Assembly: GCA_029449245.1 (NCBI GenBank)
Contig: JANATF010000001.1
Coordinates: forward strand, 372,001 to 436,000
Reading direction: 5' to 3'
Origin: Mortierella alpina
Lineage: Eukaryota; Mortierellomycota; Mortierellomycetes; Mortierellales; Mortierellaceae
DNA: 64,000 bases
Under the pieces are notes generated by a model, which saw only the letters and a program-made list of their open reading frames with translations, was not told where the DNA came from and searched no databases. The translations under genes and the position numbers were made by a program. Positions 24,501-37,278 of this stretch are shown in pieces. Positions within the stretch are counted from its first letter, which is position 1. Each line of letters begins with the position of its first letter.

Positions 24501-27500
24501 ACAAAGTCAACGTCGACCCTGGGAAATGTCGCGCCTGTACCCAACAGCGGCGCCTTCATGCTAAAAGACATTACGCTCAATTTCCCCGTTGGAAAGCTGA
24601 GTCTTGTTTGTAAGTCCCTCAGTGATATCATGGCAGCTGTTGTCATTGCTTCGGCCTTTGCTCTTGTGTGAAGGAAAGGGGAGGTCTAATGTCTGCTTTC
24701 TTCGTTGGATGTCTTACAACTAGGTGGCGCAACTGGGTCTGGCAAGACGTCGTTGTTGATGGCGCTGCTAAGAGAGATGGATTTGGTCTCTGGAAAAGTC
24801 AACCTTGTGCTGGCCACCACCAAAATCCTGAACCCAAGCACTGGCTACATCCCGGGAACACTTGCCTACGTTTCGCAATACCCTTGGCTTCAGCAGGCTA
24901 GTATCCGTGAGAACATCCTGTTTGGATCGCCTTTCGAGTCGGAGCGGTACAAGCACGTTCTGGAAGCATGTGCTTTGCTTCCTGATTTAGCGGTGTTCTC
25001 CCACGGGGACTTGACTGAAATTGGGGAAAAGGGTATCACTCTTTCGGGAGGACAGAAACAGCGTGTGGCCCTTGCTCGAGCCATGTACTCCCGGGCACAG
25101 CATCTGTTCTTTGATGACTGCCTCTCCGCCGTGGACTCTCACACAGCCAGGCATATATTTGAAAACTGCCTCATGGGTCCAATGATGAAGGGCCGGACTA
25201 GGATTCTGGTGACACACCACGTCCGCCTGTGTCTGCGTGATGCCGCGTATGTTGCCTTGTTGAAGGAAGGTTCTCTGGCCCTGAGCGGGTCGCCAGTCAA
25301 GCTGATCCGTTCCGGCATGCTAAGCGAGATCCTGGAGCGTAACGGAATGATGGAAGAGGAGAGGGATACCTCCAGCTCGTCCACGCTTGCTACGGATCTT
25401 GACTCCCCTTCCCCCGACTCTTCTCTGCGGGGTGCGATGTCGCCCAAACTGAAGATGGCCGAAGAGGCAAAAAAGCTAGTTGACGACGAAGGTAACAGAA
25501 ATTGATTGATTCATAATTTGTATTGGGATTCTGGGATGTACACTTTCAAGCGAGGGTACTAACATCAATAACATTCAATCCTGTACCTCAGCTCGTTCGA
25601 AAGGAAAAGTCAAGCTGCTGGTCTACAACATCTACATGAAAGCTTGCGGTGGTGCGGGGTTCTGGATTATCCTAGTGTTCATGCTTGCCGTCATAAGAAT
25701 CCTGGGCATGCTGGAGATCCACTGGCTTCGAGAGTGGTCGAACCACTACACCACGGACCGCTCGAATGCCACGCTTCCCACCGTTGCGCGTGCAGCCTCT
25801 ACTGACCTGTACTATCACGCATCACGGCTCGGAATCTTTCGCTGGGGCATACCAGATCACGGCGATGATGATGACGAGGACTCTACCATCGATCAGAACT
25901 ATTTCATCGGCATCTACTGCCTCATCACACTTATGACGGTCTTCTTGACCATAGTGAGGATGTTTTGGCAGTTTTATGGCTCTCTTCGGGCATCGCGGTC
26001 GCTGTATGAGCAGCTTCTGGTGACGATCATCCACGCGCCCATTCGGTTCTTTGACACAACGCCAGTTGGGCGATTGCTCAACAGGTTTTCCAAGGACTTT
26101 GAGGTGATTGACGGGCAGATGATTTCCAAAATGGTGACCATGATGTTGAATGTCCTGGGGATCATTGCGGTCGTATTATTGATCTCGTGGGTCACACCCG
26201 GGTTCCTGATTGCCGCTGCACTTATTGGTAAGCACCCGCTCTAAAGTTTGGCAACGACATGTACTTCACTAGAGAGGGCTCTGGCGCAAGATTGCTAACA
26301 CACAGTGTCTATGTACACATTGATTCCCCATGCATTCTTATCATGTAGCAATGTCGTACTGCTTTGTCGGAGCCTACTACATCACCTCAAGCAGGGAGCT
26401 CAAGCGCATCGAGTCTGTCACAAAGTCGCCCCTGTACAGTCATTTTGGCGAGACACTCATCGGTGTGTCGACCATTCGCGCCTTTGGAGTCGAGTCTCGG
26501 TTTATGGAGGAGGTCTTGGTTAAACTGGACAACAACAATGCACCCTATTACTTCCTTTGGATGTGCAATCGCTGGCTGAGTATTCGGGTCGATTTCATGG
26601 GTGCAGCAGTCAGCTTCATTGCTGGCGTGTTGATTCTGGCCAATCTCGAGAACCTAAATGCAAGCTGGGCTGGACTCAGCTTAGGCTCGGCCATGAACTT
26701 TATGGGCTTGATCTACGTAAGTTGACTGACCTGCATCGACTGAAGACTGACAGCGGAGATACACACTTTGTTTTTAATGCCTTCTGTTTGAACTTTTCTG
26801 CTTGATGATGTAGTGGCTCGTTCGAATTTACACTGAGATGGAAATGTCCTTGAACAGTGTCGAGCGCGTCCATGAGTACCTCCAGATGCCACAGGAACCC
26901 GCAGCCGTGATCGAGGGGTCTCGACCACCAGCCAACGTAAGTGCCAAAACTGAACATTAAGTGCCAAAATTGAACATTGAATCTTGATGGTTTTCTACGA
27001 CCTGTTCATCGGCGCAGAGAACTTGCGGTGTATCAGTTGGTATTCAATGCAGTACCCAGCGTTATCTCACGCACACTCTCAACCTACTTGTGTTAAAAAT
27101 TAGTGGCCACACGATGGAACCATTGAGATCACAAACCTCACCATGCAGTATGCTCCGGATTTGGGACCAGTGCTTCACAGCATCTCACTGAGTATTCGAC
27201 CGCGCGAGAAAATTGGAATTGTCGGCAGGACCGGCTCTGGAAAGTCGACACTTGCTCTGTCGCTCTTCCGATTCATGGAGCCGACTGAGGGTTCAATTGT
27301 GATTGATGGCATTGACATATCCAAGATTGGTTTAGAGGACTTGCGCAGACGCTTGACCATTATACCCCAAGGTACAGGGGGTTTTTTTTAGTCTTGAAAC
27401 TGCAATATGTTTGCCCGATTAGTTGACGCTTAATTTCTAACCACTCTACTGGGGGGTTTATTGGGATGCTTTTTTAGATGCTGTCCTGTTCAATGGCACC

Positions 27501-28664
27501 ATCCGCTCCAACTTGGATCCCTTTCAGGAACATGCCGACCATGAGATTTGGGAGGCACTTCGACGAGTACATCTCGTCAAGGCACGAGGATCGAGATCTG
27601 GGTCGGCATCGAGTAGTCGCTCAGGTCTGAATACGGCATTTTACCAAAATCATCAGAACCAGCCCCTACCTCATCCTCATGATCATCATGCCGATCGCGC
27701 TTTTGACATGAATGGCCACGGTCATCCTCACCAGCACTATTACGATGCGCCTGAGCACACTCTGATGAACAGCACAGCAGCCTCGGAGGCTGCTGACTAT
27801 GAGAGCCAGCTGTTCAACGATCCGTTTCACCCAGCTGCCTGCCCCCCAACTGCACCTGGTAGCCCAGTACTCATGTCGCCTCCCGTGCGCCATGGCTATG
27901 GGGATCAGTTGGCGGAATCAGGCTGTGCCACTGGTCTGTTGTCGGTCGATGCCATCTCCCCTAGGTTATTGTGTTCGCCCCTGACACAAGCCGATGTGGC
28001 AGGCGCAACCATGTCCGCTCCCTTGTCGCCCTCGGTGGCAGCCTCGGAGCTGATGGATCCCTTTGAGAGTCTGGATAGTCCAGTGAGTGACGGCGGATAC
28101 AATTTTTCTCAGGGACAGCGTCAGCTCTTGTGCATGGCCCGTGCGCTGCTTCGCCAGAGTAAGGTCATTATCATGGACGAAGGTAAACAAAATGCTGCCT
28201 CCTATAAAGCAAATCCTTCCAGTCGTGATTTTTTTCAAATCGTATTGCTAACCTTTTGTTTTATATTGTCTAATTCTCTCATAGCTACGGCCAGTGTTGA
28301 TTTTGCAACGGACGAAAAGATTCAAACGACGATTCGCAACGAGTTGGGCGACTCTACGTTGATCACCGTGGCGCATCGATTGAGGACGATCATGGACTAT
28401 GACCGCGTCTTGGTCCTTGGTATGTTTTTGTTGCGTGTCTATAGGGTGCATAAGTGCTGCATTGTCATGGTTTTTTTTTGTTTTTCGTTCTCTCCTTCCT
28501 GACACCCGGGGGGTTTTTTTTCAATTCTCTCAGAGCAAGGCAAGGTTGTCGAATTCGATAGTCCGATCAACCTGATCACGAACCCGTCGAGTCGCTTCAG
28601 GGACATGGTGGACAAGTCTGGCGAATGCGATACCCTCTTTGAGATGGCATCCCGAGTCTACTAA
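21555..28664 (+). CDS. ABCC-type (MRP) full-length ABC transporter
   Basis: This ATP-driven exporter of conjugates (plasma membrane or vacuole) has 14 exons and 1844 residues: 21555-21584, 21667-22078, 22229-22488, 22716-23185, 23277-23986, 24091-24609, 24724-25491, 25592-26227, 26349-26716, 26814-26936, 27104-27371, 27478-28182, 28285-28419 and 28534-28664. TMD0 occupies about 1-300 and carries an Asn/Ser/Gly-rich loop. NBD1 has Walker [10 protein letters not shown] (802), LSGGQKQR (906) and Walker [11 protein letters not shown], with the non-catalytic Asp usual in ABCC NBD1. NBD2 has GRTGSGKST (about 1473), FSQGQRQ (about 1730), VIIMDEATASVD and the H-loop VAHRL. Between the Q-loop region and the signature, NBD2 contains roughly 150 extra residues rich in His, Pro and Ser. 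Start choice follows the TMD0 N terminus [13 protein letters not shown]. The 22489-22715 intron is the least certain. Confidence 0.93.
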
Positions 28665-29044
28665 GAGTTTAGGCGTCATTTTACTTTTTTTTCATTTTTT
28701 TTTTCAGGGTGTTGTTTTGCACCGAAAAAGTGAATAAATGGCTGGGTCATGACTTTTACACCTGCCCCCGCATAGATAGAGGGACATGCACAGCACAGCA
28801 CAGCAACGCACGGAGCAACCGCAACCCCCTCAAACCATCATTCCACGCGGCTGCTGCGCCCAAGCGATTCGATCGAAACGTGAACTCTTCACAGACGAAC
28901 AGTAATAGGATGCTTGCGATCCATGGAATCGTATTTTCAGACATTTTTTTTTAGGTCTTTATTTCTTTGTCTTCTTTGTCTCCCTCGCCATTCTCGTTTG
29001 TGTCCTTTTGCCACAACCTCCTTCCAGCCAGTGTATTTTTGCTT
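28665..29044. other. Convergent 3' region, ABCC (+) and NUP188 (-)
   Basis: These 380 bp separate two convergent stop codons and carry both 3' UTRs. An AATAAA at 28733-28738 on the plus strand, 69 bases after the ABCC stop, is a good poly(A) signal. No gene is seen. Confidence 0.55.
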
Positions 29045-32000
29045 TCACTGAATATTGATCTTGGTCTCTGCAAAGTTCTTGATGATCGGAATCATGTTCT
29101 CTCTCAACGACCGGATCTGCCCGTGTGCCTCCGCTCCCAACCCTTCCTTCCTAGCCTGCACAGGGACATTCTCAAACCGTTGAAGCATCCGCTGTGTCGA
29201 GTTCAAGGTCGAGATCAGATCCAAGCACTGGTCCTGGATATCTCGCCGCACCGCCGCATCCAATTGCGGGTGATACATGTACAGCCCCAGCTGGGTCGCA
29301 ATCACGACCAGCGCATCCTCCAGTAACGAAATCATCCTCGTCGAGGAGCCAGTCGTCGTCGAAAGTGTCGCAAACGCAGACTCGTTGGGCTTGGTCGTAT
29401 TGTCGCTCGACGATGACATCAGAGAGGGTGAAGGCGGGTTCCCAGAGGTAGAGGATGCAGCTCCCGCAATGGCTGTCGTGGACGTTGCTGCTGCAGTCGT
29501 TGTTGTTACGGTTGGAGAGGTCGACAGGTTTCCAAACAAGGCCAATCTGGAGGAAGTTCTTGAACTGATGGTGCTCGACGACGACGACGTTGCGTTCACC
29601 GTCTTTTGGCCATCATCCTCTGTCGAGTCCTTGAACAATCCTGCTGATCCTCCAGTCTTGCCTTCCAATCTGGCTTCCCATTCCTTCAGGGACGTGGTCG
29701 CGTACTGAACTAGCTCAAACATCGTCCCAATCGTCGCAGGCTCGTACACGGGCGTGTTGGAAATGGGTGCAATCGTCGTCTTGCGGATAGGCCACTCGAG
29801 GTTCGACCTCGTGAGGATGAGAGCAGGATCTGTCCAGGCCAGTAGTGCCGACAGAATGTTCCTCACCACAGCCGCTAGCTTGCCCTCAATCAGAGTCGTC
29901 AATGTGTAGCCCTGTCCTGCTTCCTTGTCCTTGTGTTCAGTCTTGGAGATGGGTACAATCGCAGAGGCCAGCGTCTGTGGATGAGTAAACAGATGGACTG
30001 CGTGCTGCAAAATAAACAACGACCGGTCAAAGAACGCCTTCAAGATCTCGCCTCCTCCAAGCGCCTCGAGATGACCATCGTGTTTAGAGAGCTCATAGAA
30101 CAACATGGTAATCCTCTCCATCTCCTCAACCTTGGCACTGGTCAAGGGTCGGTCCGTTGAGCTGTCGAGTCCCTTGCTGATCTGGTTGCCATATAGTTGA
30201 ATAAACCCAATCAAGAGCTGCATGAATGCATCGCTCGAGCTCATGGACCGCAAAAGACTCGTCACTGTCGCCAGAACCATGCACCAGGCATGGTGCCAAT
30301 CACCTCGGTCACCGTGCAGCTCGTCCATATGTGAAACCTCCCCACGTTGAAGCAACGGTGTCAGGCCATTGTGCATCAACATCGACATGGCTCCTGCATC
30401 ACACAGGTACGCCGCCATCTCTGGGATACGGGCCTGTGCCAGTAAAAAGTTGAGACTGCCCTCAAAGAACGACGGCCGGTTGTTGTAGTCGCCCGAAGAG
30501 ACACTGCGAGCACACAGCTGGAGGTTCAGCCGCAAAACATCCATGTTCCTGAGAATCGGAATCCAGAGAGCCGGGTGCGGGTTCCAAACAGGGTGACACA
30601 CTTCCTCCAGGAGCGCCAGCAAGATCACAATGTTGTCCGAGTGGTCGTGTTGACCAGCAAGGTGGCTCTCGACAACGACGGCAAAGCAGGTGGCCAGTAG
30701 CGGCAAGAGACGGATGGCTGATTTCTGGAGCAGCTCAAGGTGCGTAGCATCCAGACTGGTCAGAACCTCCCTGTCATGCAGAGCACGGTAGCAAAAGAGA
30801 ATTGTGAGCAGCAAAGGTTGATGGGCTGCCTGCTCGGCCGCTGGATCCTGAATCATGCCCAGAATATCCAAATCGGTTTCCTGAATCAACTTTTGTAGCT
30901 TGGTCACAATCTCTGGAAAGTGCATCGCCAGGTTCTTCTTGTCGGAGCGCTTCATTGTCGCAGAGTTTTCAATCACAGTCTGCAGGAGCAAGCAGCAATT
31001 CTGGCGAGCCATTTGAAGGACAATACTCCCATCGGTGTTGCGCTCAATATGGTCGAGCAACTGGATGACAAAATGGTGGTATGATCCTGATGCTGAGGTC
31101 GCTGCTGTTGAACCAGGGCCGATCCCCGATGGCTTGCTGTCCCAGAGAGCATGTCCCAGATTCGCGGACAAGACCTCCACAAAGAAGCGCCATGCAGAGA
31201 GGCGCTTCATTTCCGAGTGCACCGTAGACCAGTTCAGATTGACGTGAAAGACCGTACGCACCACCCTGTGCTCCTGTTCTTTCCCGCCCCAGGTCAACTT
31301 GAAACGCGTGCGCTCCAAATTGAGGGTAAAGGACTCTCCTGGCAAATGGTCTGTATCATACATCTCATCCCACCTCCTGACCGCAAGCTTGAGGTAGTCG
31401 AACGGTGTTGATAATTCGCGCGTCAACTCTTTTAGCTGACGATGGCCACGCACATGATAGTGGATTCGAGGGATGGTTTCGCTCCATGCTGTGAAGTGCC
31501 CCTTGGTGATGCATAACTGCACAACTTCCTTGACTCCCTTGGGGAGCTCGTCCATGGTCTTCAGGGTGTGCCCCTCACTCGCTGCATGAAAGTGGATCGC
31601 AAGACCGACGATCCGGAGCGCATGTGCCCTAGCTCGATGATCAGCACTGACTCTCGAGACATGTCCCACCTGTACGAGCTCATCTCCGTCGTACTGCTTG
31701 GCGACATCCTCCCATTCCGCCAACTCAAGCGCCGTGTGGGTATCTGGTCGCGACAGAAGAACGCCCAGGTCGGTCCAGAATCCATTGTTCTCCTGCAAAC
31801 TCTTGATCAGAATAGCATGGTCTTTGGCGTTTTGCCACAGTAAATCCAGGAAGTGAAGGACATGGGGCAAAGGTTCCGGTTCGTGTTCCAAGGCTTTGGA
31901 GTGCCAGTGTAGAATTGAGAGAGCCTTGACGAGGACAGAGTTCGTTGCGACTTCCTTGAATTGGTTGTCTGGAGCCACAGGATTCTCTCGATCGGTCGAC

Positions 32001-35000
32001 AGGAACAAGGTCGCCAGCCCAGGCTGAGTTGTCAAAGTGATTGTGATGAGGCTCCAGAGTGCGATGCGATAGTCGGTAGACTGAGAGTCATCGCGCACTC
32101 TGTTGACCAGCTGTGACACCAAGGTTTGTGCTTGATCGGTCGAGCCAAGATATCCCACGAACGACGGTCTTGACTCCCACTCGGTCGTAAGCGTGCAGAG
32201 GAGTGTGAGAATGTCGGTCGAGATCTTTGCTGCATCAGCACCGCAGGAAAAGTCGCTGTAGGAAGCCAGGATCTGAATCAGTGGCAGGTTTCCACGTCCA
32301 GCTGTCCGATCCACGAGATACACCTCCAGGAATGATGGCTGACCTCCAGAGATCTTACGGAATCGGAGCAGACTCTTGATAAACTTGAGACCCTCCGTGA
32401 CCATGACCCAGATCTCGTTAAGCTCCTGCAGACGTGCATATTTGGAAAAGTATGCGGAAATGTCGGGTCCTGAGCCGATAATGGACACCAGGGGCAGTGC
32501 TAACTGCTTACCGCCGTCGTGCAAAAAGTTTTTGACAAGATAATCCTGCAGAGTGCTGAGGCGAATGTATTCCAGAGTGTCCGAACCGTCATAGAGCGAA
32601 AGATCGTCCAAAGTGGTGTTGAAGATGGAAAGTGTCCGGGACGCAATGACAAAGCGATCCTTGATGTTCTTGTAGTGCCAGCTCTCATAGTTGGTAAAGA
32701 TGTCGTTTTGAATATAAGCCAAGCAAGGATACAGGATCTCGGCCTTGAGGCACCGCATTTCCTTCGAGTCCCAGAGTTCCTTCCGCTGAGCATCGACCGT
32801 CAATCTACCAACGAGATTCAGGAACGCCAGCGTCACCGCATACTCGCCCTGAACACATTCTGATCGTGTCAAGACGCTGTGAGCCAGACTACTAGTCTGC
32901 ACTTTGCTAGCTCCTTTGAATTGTACTGTTGTCGTGATCACCGATGGCAAAAAAGAAGCCTGCTTTGAGTACAGCCAAACATCCTGCTCATAAGAGTCGC
33001 AGAGTGAGGTGAGGCATCTCAGACAGGAGGCGATAACGTCCAGGGGAGGCTTTTGGAATTTCGAGCACTGATCCACGATAGCAAAAAGAGTCGGGATCAC
33101 AGAGACGCCGTGGTGTCCAGATGCATAATCGCCCAGCACCTCCCAGGAGGCTGACGGTTGCTGAAAGATGGTTTGGATGAGGGAGGTGATAGCCCGCACA
33201 TGTCCAATGTCGGTTGGGGTTGATGATAACCCGTCCGCGGTGCGCTCTCGGAACGAATCGAGCATCGAAAACACAAGATGCCATCCTGAGCTCTGGTAAT
33301 TCCACATGACGATATGAGATGCGTTCTCGCCAGAGATGAGATGTCCTGACATTCCTGCGGGTAGTTGCATAAACGGGCGGTTCTTGTCAACTCCAAAGGG
33401 AACATCGTGCACAGATCTGATGATGGTGGCTCCTGTATCTGGATGGGCATCAACCTCGATTGAAGGTGTGCTCAGTGGGATAAGATGGGTGAGTGTCGGG
33501 AGTTGATGAAAGTACTGAACGGTGCGGCTTGCTGAGAACGGTCCTCCTGAAGCAAGGGCGCTCATGATCTGCAACAGAGGCTCGAGCTGGAGGGGGAAGC
33601 GACCTCGCGCGGTCTCCATGACTTCCCGGGCGCCTTGTCCCAAAACGGTTGTAGGCTGCCAGATCAAGTTGCAAAGCGTGGGATCGTTTGTGAGCACATC
33701 TGATAGGCAGGCGACTAGTCCGCTGAAATCCTTGATGGACTTTGGCTGGTGGTCAAGGAGCACGAGCTCCAAGAGCTGAAAGAATATCCGTTTGAAGGCT
33801 GATCCATTCGTGGACTGCGTGTCAAAAAGCTCGCTGGAAAAGATGCTGTGGAGATAAGGAAAGACCTTGAGCGTCTCCATCGAGACATAGGCCAGCTGCG
33901 AGGCCAGCTTGATTTGATCTCCAGAATCCCCGCACTGGGATGCGGTCCGTGCTGAGAGGACGCTTGACCAAGCCAAGATGAATGGTCCCAGCTCCTGTTG
34001 CCGCTCTGCGCCTTGAAGAATCCTGTTGATCTTGCCCACCTGAGCGTCCGACTTGAAGAGATGGTCCTTGTCGTACGATTCACTGGCAGACATTTCAAAC
34101 AATTCACCGAGATCCAGAGACACTACCGAGAGAATGACGCAGAGAAGACGGACATCCTCCAAAAGATCGATGGCCTCCACCTTGTATCTGGCCTTGTACA
34201 TTTGTTGCCTGCCAAATTGCGTCGAGAGAAGCGTGCTGATGACCGCCTCTGGCAGATCTGTCTTTCGGTCCGATCCTGCGAGCGACAGCATGATCATTGT
34301 TTCAAGCAGTGCGCTCTGCTCTGTCAATGACTGGCCTATCCACAGTTCCAGGTACTCTGTGTTGGCTGTGAAAAACTCTGGAGCATCCTCGTGGGTTCTG
34401 GCGGTGTACTGTCCAAGTAGCTTCTGAATGATGCTCACGCTCTGCGACCGTGCTCTGTCGATGGCTGGGATCCTGATGTAGCGTGCGTTCGACTCGTTGT
34501 GTTTGGATTGCATGACAAGCTCGCCTAAAAGCGCGACCAAGGACGAGCGCTCTCTCCAGTAAAGTGTGATTGCCTTGAGTACAATTTCCTCGGTGATGGT
34601 GTCTGGCATGTCCGCGTCCAGAGAGAGTTCCGCGACAACCTTCAATGCCTGCAGCTCATCGAGCTTGACTGCATCGCTCAGCCGCTTAGCGAGGTTGATC
34701 TGTGCATCCGTGTAATTTTTGTCGTCTGGTCTCTTTGTGGTAGCCATTCCAGCGCGAGAAGTTGACGAGGGTCCTTTAAAGGCGTCCAGTCCAAGACGGA
34801 TCTGATCGATCCTTTCTTCGATGATTGCTCTCAGATCATTGGAAAGTCCACGCACCAGATCCTCAGCTTGCTGCTGCTGTTGTTGCTGTTGCTGCGACAC
34901 GGCATCAAAGATTCCGGCATAAGAACTATCCGTGGTTATTCGAGGAGTTTGCTGTTAGGTGAGTCCATAGTCTTGAACCTGCTCCTTCTCAAAATTCGAT

Positions 35001-35038
35001 ATGCTATTCTCGCGCCGCTTTGTTACCTCGAAACCCAT
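29045..35038 (-). CDS. NUP188: Nucleoporin NUP188 (inner-ring scaffold)
   Basis: This large alpha-solenoid scaffold of the nuclear pore inner ring is modelled at 1972 residues. The second exon, 29045-34951, is open for 5.9 kb. Stretches that match NUP188 and not NUP192/205 include PPLDVIASCLRCLTSL, QGEYAVTLAFLNLVGRL, TQPGLATLFL and the HLISGENASHIVMWNYQSSGW segment split as in the human protein. The big exon has no in-frame ATG at its left end. Its frame runs back through a poly-Gln stretch and FDAVSQ to a CTAACAG acceptor at 34952. I propose a 12-nt first exon (35027-35038) encoding M-G-F-E with a GTAACA donor. That start is tentative, and a GTG at 34900 is unlikely in a eukaryote. A Ser/Thr-rich insert sits near residues 1790-1880. 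The gene is divergent from XRCC2. Confidence 0.9.
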
Positions 35039-35750
35039 GGGTTCGTCTGCGGGCCGTATCTATTCATCGCTGTGGATAGTCAAGCCTCGACAAGATTGTG
35101 GCGCAGAAGGACTCTGTATCTGGACCCTTCTCGCAAGCGTGGCTTGTTGTAGGCTGGCAAAAGAAAGAAAACTTTGAAATCAGGATGCAGTTTCAAGCGA
35201 TGGGCACTGAGCAATGTTATCAATAGCCACGATGTGTCGCATGGGGAGACGCTTGTGCTGCGCTGAGATATACGGGGTCAGAGTTGTTGACAAGATGCTG
35301 GACTGTACCTCGAGAAAACAGGCGCGATCAGACAAAGCAGTGAGGTCGATTGCCCTGATGGCAGAGGAGACGTGATGAGCCGCGACGATTCAACGGCGTC
35401 AGGAGATGAAATGTGGATTGGAGAGCGGTGTTTCCGATGGAGGGGGTGAAAGAGAAGAGAGCAGAGAGGGTCGAGAGTGCACCGACAAGGAACAGCGGCG
35501 ATGAAGAGACAGGAACGATGGGCAAGCAGGAATGAAATGCTGCGGGACGCGTTTGTTCAAATCCGCTTTTTCATTTGTTTTTGAGCAGAGCCAAGTTTAC
35601 TGTGAGTGACTGCGACCCGCAAGCCTTGCCTGTCGTCCCCAACTCGACCTTGTTCTGCTCCTGTTGTCTCTCCAACACTTTGCTCTTCGTCTCCTCATCC
35701 TCTGCATCCAGTCCGCATCATTCCTCCGAAAGCAGCCTTCCAAAGTCTCC
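35039..35750. promoter_or_regulatory. Shared promoter region of NUP188 (-) and XRCC2 (+)
   Basis: These 712 bp separate divergent start codons. An upstream ATG at 35664 is in frame with the XRCC2 first exon and could extend it by 29 residues (a hydrophobic stretch with no family support). I see no other gene. Confidence 0.4.
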
Positions 35751-37135
35751 ATGCATCTCGAGCGCGTCCTGCAGGTCGAAGCAGAGTCTGGGCTTGATGT
35801 GAGTGAGTACATTCATCACCAAACCACGACATCGACTTTTTTTTTGCTAGAGTCTGCACGCCACCGTGCACAGCCAACCTGCAAACCAAAAAGGAGCTGC
35901 ATTAACCTCTGCTCTAGTTCATCAGTAGCCTCAATGATCCTGTCTTGGATCCAAGCATACCAGACGCACCAACTTACACTTACGACCCGCACACTGGCAC
36001 CGAACACAGCGCAGGATCAAGCACGGGACAGGGACAGCTACTAGGTCTACATGGCATTGATCCAATCATCAGTCGATACGGCCGACTCCAGCCAGGCGAC
36101 ATGGTCGACTTTCTCGGCTCCAGCTGTAGCGGCAAGACCTTGTTCCTTTACGCCATTGTGATCGCAACCATTCTACCCAGAACTTGGAAACACTCGAAAT
36201 CACAGCCACCCCTCGTCCTGGCTGGCAGTTCAAAGAGTGTTCTATTCATAGACATGGATCAAGGATTCTGTGTCAATCGCCTCAAGTCCCTATTGTGCTT
36301 GCACATCGTAAACGCTTTGAAAAACTCTACAAAACTGGAATCCGCGTGTGATGCTGAACAGGACAAGTCACCTCTACAGAATTCGGATACCGAGTCAGGA
36401 CCACAGACAACGGAGGGGCCAGCCGTATCCTTCGACCCAAACTCACCGAGGATGCAATCCAAGATCGACGCACTGGCACTGCAATGCATGAGAAGAGTCC
36501 ACATTTTTCGTCCCCAGGACGCCATATCTGCTCTTGTGCTTTTAAGAACCATGGACCAGTATCTTGCTCAACATTCAGCCACACCAGCAACATCTCACGC
36601 ATCCTCTAAAAAATACCAGTCTGCCCAGCCCAACAACCCGCCATTCGCTCTCCTGCTGATCGACTCTTTATCATCATTCTATTGGCAGGAGCAAGCTTTA
36701 ATGACCCATCGACGCTTCATGAACATGCTTGTCGACGCTATCGATCGACTCTTACCCCGTTGGAAACTGGTCGTCGTAACAACAAGCTGGTCTCTGGCCT
36801 CGACCTCGTCAGACAGGACCACCACCGATTCTTTACGAGCTCGTTTCAAGTATCGTTTTTTGATGCAGCCCAGGGACTTGGACAGATTTGCAACCCAGGC
36901 CGCCTTGCTCAGCGAATGGAGAACGCGTCAGAAACGAGAACGGCAACGCCACAATGGATCTGGGGTTGGCAATCTAGTAGAGACTGACTTGGTCAGCACA
37001 GAACACGATGCGGGACAATCCATGTCACTGTTCCAAGCACAAATGATCATTCCTTCATCCTCACAGCCAGAGCGGTTTCGCTTCTCTATATCCAGTCTCG
37101 AGGGATTCCATTCTTTCGGTGTGCCCACTCTGTAA
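35751..37135 (+). CDS. XRCC2: RAD51 paralogue XRCC2 (homologous recombination)
   Basis: This RecA-fold ATPase is a partner in RAD51-paralogue complexes that load RAD51 during recombinational repair. Two exons, 35751-35798 and 35918-37135, give 421 residues. Human XRCC2 has 280. Family features are PGDMVDFLGSSCSGKT with Walker A at residues 83-90, VLFIDMDQGF after it, HIFRPQDAISALVLL, and the Walker B region FALLLIDSLSSFYW. The last closely resembles the DSLSAFYW segment of animal XRCC2. The extra length is in low-complexity inserts after the LCLHIVNAL helix (about 135-180), around residues 220-235, and in the C-terminal part. An ATTAAA lies 8 bases after the stop. The gene converges with TRS120, 143 bp away. 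Budding yeast has no clear XRCC2, so this supports an early-diverging fungus. Confidence 0.88.
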
Positions 37136-37278
37136 CATACCCATTAAAGCGCTTGTATCAATACGTTTCGTTTTTTTTTTGGTGTACTTTTGTTTAGAAA
37201 AAAAAAGAAATAGCAGTTCATTCTATCGAGCCACTGTCCGATATCATGTCATTCTTATCGACTCCTCCTTCCTTGTCT

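Noticed and set aside
26300-26348. Earlier acceptor in the ABCC intron at 26297-26307
   Set aside because: It leads to a frame that does not give the conserved [20 protein letters not shown] segment. The acceptor at 26348 does.
34898-34900. GTG as the NUP188 start codon
   Set aside because: Nuclear genes rarely start at GTG, and the frame continues upstream to a clear splice acceptor.
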